Shown in pieces: positions 15,195 to 25,089 of a DNA stretch of 64,000 nt. The notes beneath the pieces are model-generated. The model saw only the letters and a list, made by a program, of their open reading frames with translations, searched no databases and was not told where the DNA came from. The DNA lies in contig NZ_PKRP01000008.1 of assembly GCF_002855515.1 (NCBI RefSeq), positions 62,001 through 126,000 of the forward strand, read 5' to 3'. A program made the position numbers and the translations under genes. The stretch's first letter is position 1, and every line of letters starts with the position of its first letter. Origin of the DNA: Rhizobium sp. TH135 (GTDB lineage: Bacteria > Pseudomonadota > Alphaproteobacteria > Rhizobiales > Rhizobiaceae).

Positions 15195-15600
15195 CGCCTT
15201 GCCAGTTGGCCGGGCAGCCGCGCTTTACCAATGCCGAAAGGCGGTAAGGTGAGGAAAGTCCGGGCTCCACGGAAACACGGTGCCGGATAACGTCCGGCGA
15301 GGGTGACCTCAGGGAAAGTGCCACAGAAAGCAAACCGCCTCGCTTGCGAGGTCAGGGTGAAAGGGTGGGGTAAGAGCCCACCGCGTCGCTGGCAACAGGG
15401 ACGGCACGGCAAACCCCACCGGGAGCAAGACCGAATAGGGATGACGCGGGTGGCGCGAAAGCGTTGCTACAGCCTGTTTCTGGGCCAGTCATCCGGGTGG
15501 GTTGCGCGAGGCAGCGTGCGAACGCTGTCCCAGATGAATGGCTGCCACGTTCCGGGAAACCGGGGCCATACAGAACCCGGCTTACAGGCCAACTGGCAAA
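15195..15600 (+). ncRNA. rnpB: RNase P RNA component, bacterial type A
   Basis: Catalytic RNA that trims tRNA 5' ends. The conserved P4-proximal element GAGGAAAGTCCGGGCTC lies at 15250-15266. ACAGNAA-like CCACAGAAAGCAAACCGCC is at about 15321-15339, and the 3' conserved ACAGAACCCGGCTTACAGGC is near 15570-15589. The termini pair as expected: GCCAGTTGGCC (15201) with GGCCAACTGGC (ending 15597), forming P1. A run of pyrimidines and CCCCTTTTTGGG at 15603-15614 follows and may be the end signal. Exact ends are estimated to within several bases. Confidence 0.95.
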
Positions 15601-15717
15601 TTTCCCCTTTTTGGGCTTTTGAGCGAACCGTCTGAAATCAAAGGCGGAACGCTTCTGCGTGTCGCAGATCACGTTCACGGCAACCGGCTCCGAAAAGGCG
15701 TCGGAAAACAGCGGTTT

Positions 15718-15732
15718 CTAACCATTCGTTAA
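15718..15732 (+). promoter_or_regulatory. CtrA-box-like site upstream of mraZ
   Basis: CTAA (15718-15721), seven bases (CCATTCG), TTAA (15729-15732): seven of eight half-site positions of TTAA-N7-TTAA, with the AACCAT context often seen in CtrA sites. It lies about 250 bases before mraZ and 52 bases before the MraZ repeats. Pattern match only. Confidence 0.4.
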
Positions 15733-15774
15733 GCTTAACCGCCTATCAATGTTTGACTCGTGGAGCTGGCTCAT

Positions 15775-15819
15775 CCCGACCGTTCCCATTGACGCCCATA
15801 TTGTCCCATGGTATCCCAT
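15775..15819 (+). promoter_or_regulatory. MraZ operator array and dcw promoter candidate
   Basis: Four CCCAT units (15785, 15795, 15805, 15815; TGGG on the other strand) at exactly 10-base period, with a weaker fifth unit CCCGA in phase at 15775. MraZ proteins are known to bind TGGG repeats with 5-base spacers upstream of their own gene. A possible promoter is embedded: TTGACG (15789-15794), 17 bases, TATCCC (15812-15817), so bound MraZ would cover it. The leader to mraZ would be about 160 bases. Confidence 0.75.
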
Positions 15820-15982
15820 TTGCATGCCGTTGCGGGGGTCGTTTCATCCCCGAAGTCTCGTGAATCAAGTGCTTCCTCTCGTCCTTCGGGTGGTCGTGTC
15901 ACGGGTGTGGCGGCTGGCGTATTCATGTGTATTCGGGGGTCTTTGATCGGCCCTACGTTCAAGGGGAGGTCGGTTGTCAGTG

Positions 15983-16420
15983 ATGGGCCGCTTCCTGTCC
16001 AACGCGACAAACAGGATCGATGCGAAGGGGCGGGTTTCCGTCCCTGCGCCCTTTCGTGCCGTGCTGGTGCAGCGCGAAATTCAGGAGCTTTATTGTCTCC
16101 AGGATTTCGTCTATCCGGCAGTCAACATCGGTGGTCCGGATCTGCTCGAGCGGTACGAGCGGAAGATGGCGGCCGAGGATCCCTTCGCGTTGGAGGCAAA
16201 CGAGATGTCGCTGCTGCTTCATGGTGGCGGCGTCTTCGCGCGACTCGATGCCGAAGGGCGATTGGCGGTGACGGATTTCATCCGGGATTTCACGGGGATT
16301 TCCTCGGAGGTCTGTTTCGTCGGTCGTTCGGATCATTTTCAGGTGTGGCAACCGCAGGCGTTTCACGAGGCGCAGGCGAGAGCCAGAGAGGTGGTCAGGC
16401 AACGCGGCCTGCGCACCTAG
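15983..16420 (+). CDS. mraZ: Transcriptional regulator MraZ
   Basis: DNA-binding regulator at the head of the dcw cluster; it represses or tunes its own operon. The 145-residue protein has two SpoVT/AbrB-like half-repeats, each with a DxxxR signature: [11 protein letters not shown] and [11 protein letters not shown]. The start is not certain. AGGGGAGG lies at 15962-15969, close to a TTG at 15974, 10 bases from a GTG at 15980 and 13 from the ATG at 15983. The ATG is chosen because family members begin with a residue or two before [11 protein letters not shown]. The operator repeats lie about 165-210 bases upstream. Confidence 0.92.
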   Translation: MGRFLSNATNRIDAKGRVSVPAPFRAVLVQREIQELYCLQDFVYPAVNIGGPDLLERYERKMAAEDPFALEANEMSLLLHGGGVFARLDAEGRLAVTDFIRDFTGISSEVCFVGRSDHFQVWQPQAFHEAQARAREVVRQRGLRT

Positions 16421-16437
16421 AAAGACGGGGAAACGGA

Positions 16438-17463
16438 ATGGCGGCGAACTTTGGCGAAGGTAATTCCGATGCCGATGGCGGACCGGTTCGCCACATTCCG
16501 GTTCTTCTTTCCGAAGTCCTGAAGGCTCTCGAGCCCGAAGCCGGCAAGGTCATCCTCGACGGAACTTTCGGCGCTGGTGGCTATACCTCTGCCATTCTCG
16601 CACAGGGTGCTCACGTGATCGCGCTTGACCGCGATCCGAACGCCATTGCCGGCGGCAAGGCCCTCGTCGCATCAAGCGAGGGCAGGCTTGCCCTGCATCA
16701 CACGGAGTTTTCCCAACTCGCCAACTTCGCTCCCGAGGGTGGTCTTGACGGTGTCGTTCTCGACATCGGCGTGTCCTCGATGCAGATCGATGAGGCCGAG
16801 CGCGGTTTCTCGTTCCAGCGCAACGGGCCGCTCGACATGCGCATGGCCGTCTCCGGCGTTTCTGCCGCCGATGTCGTCAATCGTGCCAAGGTGTCCGATC
16901 TCATCCGCATCTTCGGTTTTCTCGGCGAAGAGAAGCATTCCGGCCGAATCGCACGCGCCATCGAGAAGCGGCGGGTAAACGAGCCTTTTCAGACGACCCG
17001 CGATCTCGCCAACCTCATCGAGACCGTCAATCCGCGCAAGGCCAAGGACAAGATCCATCCGGCAACCCGCGTCTTCCAGGCGCTGCGCATCTATGTAAAC
17101 GACGAGCTTGGCGAGCTTGCTCAGGCGCTGTTTGCCGCCGAGCGGGCGCTGAAGCCGGGCGGTCGCCTCGTTGTCGTGACCTTCCATTCGCTGGAGGATC
17201 GCATCGTCAAGAAGTTCTTCTCGGAGCGTTCCGGCAAAGCGTCAGGTTCGCGCCATCTTCCGATGGTCGAAGCGCGAGCGGCTACCTTCGATCCCGTCGG
17301 CAAAGGCATGGTCGCAGCCACCGAGGAAGAGGCGGAGATCAATTCGCGTGCTCGTTCCGCGAAGCTGCGTGCCGGTATCCGCAGCTCGGCGCCTGCCGAG
17401 CGCGCCGACATGTCGATCTTCGACCTGCCTGACCTCGCCACTCTCGAAAAGATCGGAGGCTGA
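16438..17463 (+). CDS. rsmH: 16S rRNA (cytosine-1402-N4)-methyltransferase
   Basis: Methylates C1402 in the ribosomal decoding centre. 341 residues from the ATG at 16438 (GGGGAAACGGA upstream); the frame stays open far upstream across mraZ, but that extension has no family similarity. [10 protein letters not shown] opens the conserved part. The SAM motif is [16 protein letters not shown], followed by [38 protein letters not shown] and [17 protein letters not shown] are family blocks. It is second in the dcw order, 17 bases after mraZ. Confidence 0.96.
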   Translation: MAANFGEGNSDADGGPVRHIPVLLSEVLKALEPEAGKVILDGTFGAGGYTSAILAQGAHVIALDRDPNAIAGGKALVASSEGRLALHHTEFSQLANFAPEGGLDGVVLDIGVSSMQIDEAERGFSFQRNGPLDMRMAVSGVSAADVVNRAKVSDLIRIFGFLGEEKHSGRIARAIEKRRVNEPFQTTRDLANLIETVNPRKAKDKIHPATRVFQALRIYVNDELGELAQALFAAERALKPGGRLVVVTFHSLEDRIVKKFFSERSGKASGSRHLPMVEARAATFDPVGKGMVAATEEEAEINSRARSAKLRAGIRSSAPAERADMSIFDLPDLATLEKIGG

Positions 17464-17465
17464 CC

Positions 17466-17858
17466 GTGCTGAGACCCTTCGACTTCCTGATGATCGGGGC
17501 CATGCTGGCGGCAGCGACGGTCACTTACCAGATCAAGCACGACACGGATAATAAGGCAGCCGAAGTGCGCCGCCTCGAAGCCGAGATCAAGCTGGAGAAG
17601 GATACGATCGAGCTGCTGAGAGCCGACGAGGCGCTGCTGACGCAGCCGAACCGGCTTGAGCGTCTCGTACAGACCTATGCCGCCGAACTGCAGCTCGTTC
17701 CGACCTTGCCGACCCAGCTCGCGCGGCCGATGGAGCTGCCCATGCCGAAGGATCAGGTTCCCGTGCCGGAAGGCGAAGAGGCGGCGGAGAGCGCCAGCGC
17801 AGCTGAACCTTCCGACCCCATCAAGGATCTCATTACGACAGGATCGGTGGACCGCTGA
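17466..17858 (+). CDS. ftsL: Cell division protein FtsL-like
   Basis: Small bitopic divisome protein linking FtsQ/B to the FtsW-FtsI synthase. 130 residues from a GTG at 17466, just after the rsmH stop and with GGAGG in the end of rsmH. One membrane helix (FDFLMIGAMLAAATVTYQI), then a coiled coil with heptads (KAAEVRRLEAEIKLEKDTIELLRADEA in two parts), then QPNRLERLVQ, typical of FtsL. A Pro/Glu/Ala-rich tail is added. Its stop overlaps ftsI by one base. FtsL is poorly conserved, so position and architecture carry the call. Confidence 0.87.
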   Translation: MLRPFDFLMIGAMLAAATVTYQIKHDTDNKAAEVRRLEAEIKLEKDTIELLRADEALLTQPNRLERLVQTYAAELQLVPTLPTQLARPMELPMPKDQVPVPEGEEAAESASAAEPSDPIKDLITTGSVDR

Positions 17859-19603
17859 TGACATTTCTCTCGCGAATCATGCTGCTGAAGAGCCAGGCGC
17901 ATTTCTCGACCGACGTGCAGCGCGGCGGTACCGTTGTGAACGGTGCGACCTTCAAGGGAACCGGCAAGCGCAAGACGGAGATGGCTAAGACCCGCGTCGG
18001 GCTGATGTTCGCCACGTTCTGTGTTGCCTATGCGATCATCGGCGGCCGCCTGGTCCAATATGGTCATGCCCAGCCGGAAACCGTTTCCAGCATCCTTCCC
18101 GCCGACCGCCTCATGGCGTCGCGGCCCGATATTCTCGATCGTAATGGCGAGATCCTGGCGACAGACATTCGTACGGTCTCGCTGTTTGCCGAGCCGCACA
18201 AGATCGTCGATCCCGATGAAGCCGTCGAGCGGCTGTCCACGGTGCTCAAGGATCTGGACGTCAAGGATACCTATCGCAAGCTGTCGTCCAATTCGCGATT
18301 CCAGTGGCTGCGCCGTCAGCTGACACCGAAGCAGCAGAGCCAGATCCTGGCGCTCGGCATTCCCGGCATCGGCTTCCGTCCGGAAAAGCGCCGCTTCTAT
18401 CCGGGTGGGGCGACTGCCTCGCACATCGTCGGTTACGTCAACATCGACAATCGCGGCATGGCCGGGATGGAAAAGTATATCGACAACCAGGGCATGGCGG
18501 ATCTGCGCGCGCTCGGCATGACCAGTGATGCGCCGCTGGAGCCGGTGCGGCTTTCGGTCGACATCCGCGTGCAGAACATCCTGCGCGACGCGCTTGTGAG
18601 TGCAGTCACCAAGTATGAGGCGATCGCTGCAGGTGCCGTCGTCCTCGACGTGCACACCGGTGAAGTCGTTGCCATGTCGTCTATCCCTGACTTCGACCCG
18701 AATCGCCCTCAGGAAGGGGCAGAGGAAGGCTGGATGAACCGGATGACGAACGGCACCTTCGAAATGGGTTCGACCTTCAAGACCTTCACGACGGCCATGG
18801 CGCTCGATTCGGGCAAGGTCACGATGAAGGACAGTTTTGACGCGCGCTATCCGATCCGAATCGGCCGCTTCACGATCAAGGACTTTCACGGAAAGCACCG
18901 CGTTCTGACGGTGCCCGAGATCTTCCAGTATTCGTCGAATATCGGCACCGCGCGCATGGCCGAGGCCGTCGGCACTGCGGGGCACAAGGAATTCCTGACC
19001 CGCATGGGCCTTCTCACGCGCCTGGAGACGGAACTGCCGGAGGTCAAGGCACCCTCGCAGCCACGCGAGTGGAAGCAGATCAACTCGATCACCATCTCCT
19101 TCGGCCATGGTGTGTCGACCACGCCTCTGCAAACGGCTGTCGGGGCTGCAGCCCTAGTCAATGGCGGCAAGCTCATCGCGCCGACATTCCTGACCCGCAC
19201 GCGTGAACAGGCCGAAGACATTGCCCAGGTCGTGGTCAAGAAGCAGACTAGTGACGATATCCGCCACCTGTTCTGGCTGAACGGCAAGAGCGGCTCGGGC
19301 AAGTACGCTCTCGTTGAAGGGTTCGATGTCGGCGGCAAGACCGGAACGGCTGAAAAGGTCGTCAATGGCCGCTATTCCGACGACCAGAACTTCAACTCCT
19401 ATGTCGCCGCCTTCCCGATCGAAAACCCGCAATATCTGGTGCTGAGTTTCATCGACGCGCCAAAGACGGGTGAGGGCGGTGGTCGGACCGCCGGTCTGAC
19501 GGCTGCACCGATCGTCGGCGAGATCATCCGCAGAAGCGCCGCAATTCTTGGTGTAGAACCCACTTTCGGGGAAGACGGCTCAGCGTTGCTCGTCTCTTAT
19601 TGA
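17858..19603 (+). CDS. ftsI: Septal peptidoglycan transpeptidase FtsI (PBP3)
   Basis: Cross-links septal peptidoglycan with FtsW. 581 residues; the membrane helix is at about 47-64 ([17 protein letters not shown]) after a basic cytoplasmic segment. The pedestal starts at [17 protein letters not shown]. The transpeptidase domain has STFK (Ser305), SSN (359-361) and KTGT in [11 protein letters not shown] (about 498). All three active-site motifs are intact. The start overlaps the end of ftsL, so translation is coupled; a 58-base gap to murE follows. Confidence 0.96.
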   Translation: MTFLSRIMLLKSQAHFSTDVQRGGTVVNGATFKGTGKRKTEMAKTRVGLMFATFCVAYAIIGGRLVQYGHAQPETVSSILPADRLMASRPDILDRNGEILATDIRTVSLFAEPHKIVDPDEAVERLSTVLKDLDVKDTYRKLSSNSRFQWLRRQLTPKQQSQILALGIPGIGFRPEKRRFYPGGATASHIVGYVNIDNRGMAGMEKYIDNQGMADLRALGMTSDAPLEPVRLSVDIRVQNILRDALVSAVTKYEAIAAGAVVLDVHTGEVVAMSSIPDFDPNRPQEGAEEGWMNRMTNGTFEMGSTFKTFTTAMALDSGKVTMKDSFDARYPIRIGRFTIKDFHGKHRVLTVPEIFQYSSNIGTARMAEAVGTAGHKEFLTRMGLLTRLETELPEVKAPSQPREWKQINSITISFGHGVSTTPLQTAVGAAALVNGGKLIAPTFLTRTREQAEDIAQVVVKKQTSDDIRHLFWLNGKSGSGKYALVEGFDVGGKTGTAEKVVNGRYSDDQNFNSYVAAFPIENPQYLVLSFIDAPKTGEGGGRTAGLTAAPIVGEIIRRSAAILGVEPTFGEDGSALLVSY

Positions 19604-19661
19604 TCAGAACGACTACAGGCGGGGCGATTCGCGGAACTTGCCCCGGAAGGATGGACTGCAA

Positions 19662-21116
19662 ATGCTTTTGGGCGCACTGGCTGGCGAAGAGTTTGGGGAT
19701 CAGGTGGCAGCCGTTGGCGCTGCGTCCGTCGAAGTACGAGGGCTCTCTGCCGATAGCCGCAAGGTCGAGCCGGGCACTGTGTTCTTCGCTCTTTCCGGTA
19801 CAAAGGCCGACGGATCCGCTTTCGTCGCCCAGGCCGTCGAGAAAGGCGCTGTCGCTATCGTCGCCTCGCATCCCGTCGATGCATCCGTTCCTGTGATCAC
19901 CGTCGATAATCCCAGGCGTTTCCTGGCGCTCGCGGCAGCTCGCCTCGTCGGACGCCAGCCGAAGACCATGGTTGCGGTGACCGGCACCGCCGGCAAGACT
20001 TCTGTCGCCTCCTTCACACGCCAGATCTGGGCTGAAGCCGGCCATGCCGCCGCGCAGATCGGTACGACTGGTGTCATTTCCCCTTCGCGGAACGATTACG
20101 GCTCGTTGACCACGCCTGACCCGCTTGCACTGCACACACTGCTCGGCGAGCTCGCCGACGAAGGCGTGACGCATGCTGCGATGGAGGCCTCTAGCCACGG
20201 CCTCGACCAGAGCCGTCTCGATGGCGTTGTGCTGGCGGCGGCCGGCTTTACCAATCTTGGCCGTGATCACATGGACTATCATCCGACCATGGAAGACTAC
20301 ATGGCGGCGAAGATGCGTCTGTTCGATACGCTGCTGCCGAAGGGCGCACCGGCGGTCATCTTTGCCGATGACGCCTGGTCTGACGCCGCGATCCGCGCCG
20401 CGAAGGCTGCCGGCCACGATGTGCGGACTGTTGGCCGCAAGGGCGAATTCCTCAGCCTCAAGCGGGTCGAGCATTTCCGCCACAAGCAGGTGGCCGAAGT
20501 GCATCGCGGCGGCGAAATCTTCGAGGTACATATCCCGTTGGCAGGCGACTTCCAGATCGCCAATGCGCTGGTGTCTGCCGGCCTCGCAATATCGACCGGC
20601 GTTGCACCCGCCGTCGCTCTCAAGGCTCTCGAGCATCTCAAGGGTGCTTCGGGTCGCCTCGAACTGGTTGGACAGACCAAGGCCGGCGCGCTCGCCTATG
20701 TCGACTACGCGCACAAGCCGGAAGCGCTGGAAAACGTGCTGACCTCAGTGCGCCCGTTCACCACTGGTCGCGTCATCGTGGTCTTTGGCTGTGGCGGTGA
20801 CCGCGACAAGGGCAAGCGACCGATCATGGGCGAGATCGCCTTGCGGCTCGCTGACGTCGTCATCGTCACCGACGACAATCCTCGCTCTGAAGTGCCGGCA
20901 ACCATCCGCTCCGAGATCATGGCCGCAACGCCCAAGGGTATCGAGATCGGCGACCGCGCTCAGGCAATCCGGGCTGGCGTCGCCATGATGTCGGCCGGAG
21001 ATACGCTGATCGTGGCGGGCAAGGGGCATGAGGAAGGGCAGACGGTTGGATCGGAGACGTTGCCGTTCTCTGACCATCAGGAAGTCCGCAAAGCCTTGGA
21101 GGAGTTCGACCGTTGA
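19662..21116 (+). CDS. murE: UDP-MurNAc-tripeptide synthetase, meso-diaminopimelate adding
   Basis: Adds meso-DAP to UDP-MurNAc-L-Ala-D-Glu in the cytoplasm. The start is taken as ATG at 19662 with GGAAGGA 10 bases upstream (484 residues); an upstream in-frame TTG lacks a site. The ATP loop is [23 protein letters not shown] and [13 protein letters not shown] are Mur ligase blocks. The DNPR motif in TDDNPRSE marks specificity for meso-DAP rather than Lys, as expected for a Gram-negative. The end overlaps murF by four bases. Confidence 0.95.
   Translation: MLLGALAGEEFGDQVAAVGAASVEVRGLSADSRKVEPGTVFFALSGTKADGSAFVAQAVEKGAVAIVASHPVDASVPVITVDNPRRFLALAAARLVGRQPKTMVAVTGTAGKTSVASFTRQIWAEAGHAAAQIGTTGVISPSRNDYGSLTTPDPLALHTLLGELADEGVTHAAMEASSHGLDQSRLDGVVLAAAGFTNLGRDHMDYHPTMEDYMAAKMRLFDTLLPKGAPAVIFADDAWSDAAIRAAKAAGHDVRTVGRKGEFLSLKRVEHFRHKQVAEVHRGGEIFEVHIPLAGDFQIANALVSAGLAISTGVAPAVALKALEHLKGASGRLELVGQTKAGALAYVDYAHKPEALENVLTSVRPFTTGRVIVVFGCGGDRDKGKRPIMGEIALRLADVVIVTDDNPRSEVPATIRSEIMAATPKGIEIGDRAQAIRAGVAMMSAGDTLIVAGKGHEEGQTVGSETLPFSDHQEVRKALEEFDR
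21098..21104 (+). promoter_or_regulatory. Shine-Dalgarno site that fixes the TTG start of murF
   Basis: GGAGGAG within the 3' end of murE, 8 bases before the TTG at 21113. No ATG in this frame is as well placed, so the rare start codon is likely real. Confidence 0.7.
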
Positions 21117-22546
21117 CCCTGCTCTGGACCGCGCGTGAAATGGTCGTCGCCATGGGCGGCCGGCCATTCGGCAATCTGCCCGAAGGCATTACCGGTATCT
21201 CGATCGACAGCCGGACGATTACCTCGGGCGAAGCATTCTTCGCCATCAAGGGCGACCGCGTCGATGGCCATGATTATGCGAGCATCGCGATTGCCAATGG
21301 CGCCTCGCTGCTCGTTGTCAGCGAAGCGAAGCTGCCAGCACTCGGCCGGCTGACCATTCCGATGATCGTCGTCGAAGACGTGCTGGTCGGCCTACAAAAG
21401 CTCGGCATGGCCGCACGTGATCGTACGCCGGCGACCGTGATTGCTGTTACCGGATCTGTCGGCAAGACGACGACCAAGGAAATGCTGCGGATGACGCTCG
21501 AGCCCTCAGGCAAGGTGCATGCTTCCGTTGCCTCCTTCAACAATCACTGGGGCGTGCCACTGACGCTTGCCCGCATGCCGATCGACACGCGCTACGGCGT
21601 TTTCGAACTCGGCATGAACCATCCCGGCGAAATCGGCCCGCTGTCGCGCATGGTGCGGCCCGATGTGGCTGTCATCACGACCATTGCGCCCGCGCACCTC
21701 GGCAATTTCTCCAGCGTCGACGAGATTGCCGACGCCAAGGCCGAGATCTTCGAGGGCGTCGTCAGTGGCGGGGACGCGATCCTCAACCGTGACAATCCCT
21801 ATTACGAGCGCCTCGAACAGGCCGCACTTGCTCAGGGTGTCGAGAATATTCACAGCTTTGGCCAGCATGCCAAGGCTGAGTTCCGCCTTGCCGAATTCGA
21901 CGGTGCGGCCGAGCGTTCGACCGTTTGGGTCTCGTTCGGTGGCGAGACGCGGGAAGTAACGATCGGTGCGCCCGGACGACATCTGGCCGAGAACGCCATG
22001 GCGGTTCTCGCGGCTGTTTCGCTTGTTGGCGCCGATGTCGATGCGGCGATCGAGGCGCTTGCCAATCTGACGGCGGTCAAGGGACGCGGTGCGCGCCACA
22101 AGCTGAAGATGCCGGAAGGTGTCCTGACGCTGATCGACGAAAGCTACAATGCGAACCCTGCCTCCATGCGCGCGGCGATCTCCGTGCTCGCATCGGCCCA
22201 GCCGACGGGCGAGGGGCGGCGGATTGCCGTGCTTGGCGACATGTTGGAGATGGGCGAATTCGCCCCCAGCGTTCACGCTGACCTCGCCGGGCCGCTGCTC
22301 GCAGCCGGCATCGAACATGTCTGGCTCGCCGGACCGGAAATGGTGGCACTGCGCGATGCGCTGCCCGAAACGGTCCACGTTGTCTATCTCGAGACCACGG
22401 AGGAACTCGCGAATTTCGTCACCGCAGAGGTCCGCCCCGGTGATGTCGTGATGGTCAAATCTTCTCTCGGCATCGGTTTCGGCAAGATCGTATCGGCTCT
22501 GCTTGACAAGCATCCAGCATTCTCCGACACGGAGCGCCAATTTTAA
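21113..22546 (+). CDS. murF: UDP-MurNAc-pentapeptide synthetase
   Basis: Adds D-Ala-D-Ala to UDP-MurNAc-tripeptide, the last cytoplasmic peptide step. 477 residues from a TTG that overlaps the murE stop. ATP loop [53 protein letters not shown] block ([15 protein letters not shown]); [17 protein letters not shown] and VLGDMLEMG near the end. All are classic MurF features. The unusual TTG start may keep its translation below that of neighbours. Confidence 0.95.
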   Translation: MTLLWTAREMVVAMGGRPFGNLPEGITGISIDSRTITSGEAFFAIKGDRVDGHDYASIAIANGASLLVVSEAKLPALGRLTIPMIVVEDVLVGLQKLGMAARDRTPATVIAVTGSVGKTTTKEMLRMTLEPSGKVHASVASFNNHWGVPLTLARMPIDTRYGVFELGMNHPGEIGPLSRMVRPDVAVITTIAPAHLGNFSSVDEIADAKAEIFEGVVSGGDAILNRDNPYYERLEQAALAQGVENIHSFGQHAKAEFRLAEFDGAAERSTVWVSFGGETREVTIGAPGRHLAENAMAVLAAVSLVGADVDAAIEALANLTAVKGRGARHKLKMPEGVLTLIDESYNANPASMRAAISVLASAQPTGEGRRIAVLGDMLEMGEFAPSVHADLAGPLLAAGIEHVWLAGPEMVALRDALPETVHVVYLETTEELANFVTAEVRPGDVVMVKSSLGIGFGKIVSALLDKHPAFSDTERQF

Positions 22547-22570
22547 TCCGGGCTTCGGGAAAGGGCTCCA

Positions 22571-23671
22571 ATGCTGATCTGGCTTGTGGAACTGTCGGAC
22601 AACCTTCAGTTTTTCAATCTCTTCCGTTACATCACCTTCCGGACGGGGGCAGCTCTCTTCACCTCGGCGCTGGTGGTCTTCCTGTTTGGCCCGGCGATGA
22701 TCGCATCGCTGCGCGTGCGCCAGGGCAAGGGCCAGCCGATCCGGGCTGACGGACCGCAGACCCATTTCAAGAAGGCGGGAACGCCGACCATGGGCGGTCT
22801 GATGATCCTCGCGGGGATCGTCGTGTCGTCGCTGCTCTGGGCGGATCTCTCCAACGTCTATGTCGTGGCAACGCTGCTCGTGACGCTCGGCTTCGGTGCC
22901 ATCGGCTTCTATGACGACTACCTCAAGGTGACGAAGCAGACGGAGAAGGGTTTCTCCGGCAAGGCGCGCCTCGGTATCGAATTCCTGATCGCCGGCATCG
23001 CCGTCTATTTCATGATGTCGACCGCCTTGAGCTCCGGGCCGCAAGGTTCGACCTTCGGCTCCTCGATCGCCTTTCCCTTCTTCAAGGATTTCCTGATCGA
23101 TCTCGGGATCTTCTTCGTGCTGTTCGGTGGTTTCGTCATCGTGGGTGCCGGCAATGCGGTCAACCTGACCGACGGCCTCGACGGCCTCGCGATCGTTCCT
23201 GTCATGATCGCGGCCGCCTCCTTCGGCGTGATCGCCTATCTCGCCGGCAATGCGGTGTTCTCCAACTATCTGCAGATCAATTTCACGCCGGGCACGGGCG
23301 AGCTCGCCGTAGTGCTGGGCGCCGTGATCGGGGCAGGCCTTGGCTTCCTCTGGTTCAATGCGCCGCCAGCTGCCATTTTCATGGGTGACACGGGTTCGCT
23401 CGCCCTCGGCGGCCTGATCGGCTCGGTGGCTGTCGCTACCAAGCACGAGATCGTCATGGCGATCATCGGCGGTCTGTTCGTCATGGAGACGCTCTCGGTC
23501 ATCATCCAGGTCGGGTATTTCAAGCTGACCGGCAAGCGCGTTTTCCTGATGGCGCCGATCCACCACCATTTCGAAAAGCTCGGCTGGACCGAGAGCCAGG
23601 TCGTCATCCGCTTCTGGATCATCGCTGTGGGCCTTGCCATGCTCGGCCTCTCGACCCTGAAGCTGCGGTGA
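22571..23671 (+). CDS. mraY: Phospho-MurNAc-pentapeptide translocase
   Basis: Integral membrane enzyme that transfers phospho-MurNAc-pentapeptide to undecaprenyl phosphate, forming lipid I. 366 residues with about ten membrane helices. Diagnostic blocks: [29 protein letters not shown] (catalytic Asp pair), [26 protein letters not shown], and the [12 protein letters not shown] histidine loop. Start ATG at 22571, 24 bases after murF. Confidence 0.97.
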   Translation: MLIWLVELSDNLQFFNLFRYITFRTGAALFTSALVVFLFGPAMIASLRVRQGKGQPIRADGPQTHFKKAGTPTMGGLMILAGIVVSSLLWADLSNVYVVATLLVTLGFGAIGFYDDYLKVTKQTEKGFSGKARLGIEFLIAGIAVYFMMSTALSSGPQGSTFGSSIAFPFFKDFLIDLGIFFVLFGGFVIVGAGNAVNLTDGLDGLAIVPVMIAAASFGVIAYLAGNAVFSNYLQINFTPGTGELAVVLGAVIGAGLGFLWFNAPPAAIFMGDTGSLALGGLIGSVAVATKHEIVMAIIGGLFVMETLSVIIQVGYFKLTGKRVFLMAPIHHHFEKLGWTESQVVIRFWIIAVGLAMLGLSTLKLR

Positions 23672-23678
23672 GGCGGCA

Positions 23679-25088
23679 ATGATCGCGGCCAACACCTTCA
23701 AGGGCAAGACCGTCGCGCTTTTCGGGCTCGGCGGTTCAGGGCTCGCCACGGCCAAGGCGCTGCAGGCCGGCGGCGCCAATGTGATTGCCTGGGACGACAA
23801 TCCCGACAGCGTTGCACGGGCTGAGGCCGACGGCGTACCGACCCGGGACTTGCGCGAAATCGACTGGTCGTCGGTTGCATCCTTCGTGCTGTCGCCCGGC
23901 GTGCCGCTCACCCATCCGAAGCCGCATTGGACGGTGGGCTTTGCCCGCAATGCCGGCGTGGAGATCATCGGCGATGTCGAGATCTTCGTGCGCGAGCGGC
24001 GGGCGCAGGCGCCGGACTGCCCCTTCATCGCGATCACCGGGACTAACGGCAAGTCGACGACCACCGCTCTCATTGCCCATATCCTTCAGGCAAGCGGTCG
24101 CGATACGCAGCTTGGCGGCAATATCGGCCGTGCGGTTCTGACGCTCGATCCGCCCCGGGATGGCAGGTTTTTCGTCGTCGAATGCTCGTCCTATCAGATC
24201 GACCTTGCGCCGACGCTCAACCCGACCGCTGGCATCCTGCTCAACCTGACGCCCGATCATCTCGATCGCCACGGCACGATGCAGCATTATGCCGACGTGA
24301 AGGAACGCCTGGTCGCGGGAGCCAAGACTGCGATCATCGGCATCGATGACAGCTATTGCGAGCTGATCGGCGATCGTGTCGAGCGCGCCGGCACCAAGGT
24401 TATCCGGATCTCCAAGCGGCAGCCTCTCGCCGATGGGCTTTATGCTGAGGGCTCGCGCATCGTGCGGGCCGAACAGGGGGCGACCTCGGTTCTTGTCGAT
24501 CTCGACGGCATTCAGACGCTGCGCGGCAGCCACAACGCGCAGAATGCCTGCGCGGCGATCGCCGCATGCCTGGCAGCCGGCGTATCGGAAGACGAGATCC
24601 GCAAGGGCCTGAAAAGCTTCCCCGGCCTTAAGCATCGCATGCAGCCGGTCGGGCGGCGCCGTCAGGTGGTCTTCGTCAATGACAGCAAGGCAACCAATGC
24701 GGATGCGGCAGCACCTGCGCTGTCCAGCTACGATCGGATCTACTGGATCGCCGGTGGACTGTCCAAGGAAGGCGGCATCGCAAGCCTCGCACCACTCTTC
24801 CCGCGCATCGTGAAAGCTTATCTGATCGGTGAGGCTGCTTCGGCCTTTGCCGCGCAGCTTGGTGACCGGGTGGCTTACGAGATCTCGGACAGGCTGGAGC
24901 GCGCCGTGGCCCATGCGGCTGCCGATGCCGATCGGGATGGCGACGCTTCTGCCGTGATGCTGTCACCGGCTTGCGCAAGCTTCGACCAGTACAAGAATTT
25001 CGAAGTCCGCGGCGATGCCTTCGTGGGGCATGTGGCGGACCTCGATGGAGTGACGATGCTGATCGACCTGCCGACAGGAGGTAAATGA
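23679..25088 (+). CDS. murD: UDP-MurNAc-L-alanine:D-glutamate ligase
   Basis: Adds D-Glu to UDP-MurNAc-L-Ala. 469 residues. N-terminal [14 protein letters not shown] binds the uridine nucleotide; [12 protein letters not shown] loop [22 protein letters not shown]-like [53 protein letters not shown]; and [18 protein letters not shown] at the end. It begins 7 bases after mraY. Its 3' end contains the AGGAGGT ribosome site of ftsW. Confidence 0.96.
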   Translation: MIAANTFKGKTVALFGLGGSGLATAKALQAGGANVIAWDDNPDSVARAEADGVPTRDLREIDWSSVASFVLSPGVPLTHPKPHWTVGFARNAGVEIIGDVEIFVRERRAQAPDCPFIAITGTNGKSTTTALIAHILQASGRDTQLGGNIGRAVLTLDPPRDGRFFVVECSSYQIDLAPTLNPTAGILLNLTPDHLDRHGTMQHYADVKERLVAGAKTAIIGIDDSYCELIGDRVERAGTKVIRISKRQPLADGLYAEGSRIVRAEQGATSVLVDLDGIQTLRGSHNAQNACAAIAACLAAGVSEDEIRKGLKSFPGLKHRMQPVGRRRQVVFVNDSKATNADAAAPALSSYDRIYWIAGGLSKEGGIASLAPLFPRIVKAYLIGEAASAFAAQLGDRVAYEISDRLERAVAHAAADADRDGDASAVMLSPACASFDQYKNFEVRGDAFVGHVADLDGVTMLIDLPTGGK

Positions 25089-25089
25089 G

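Noticed and set aside
15808..16437. N-terminal extension of RsmH across mraZ
   Set aside because: The frame is open but overlaps mraZ entirely in another frame and shows no similarity to the methyltransferase family; [10 protein letters not shown] marks the true N-terminus.
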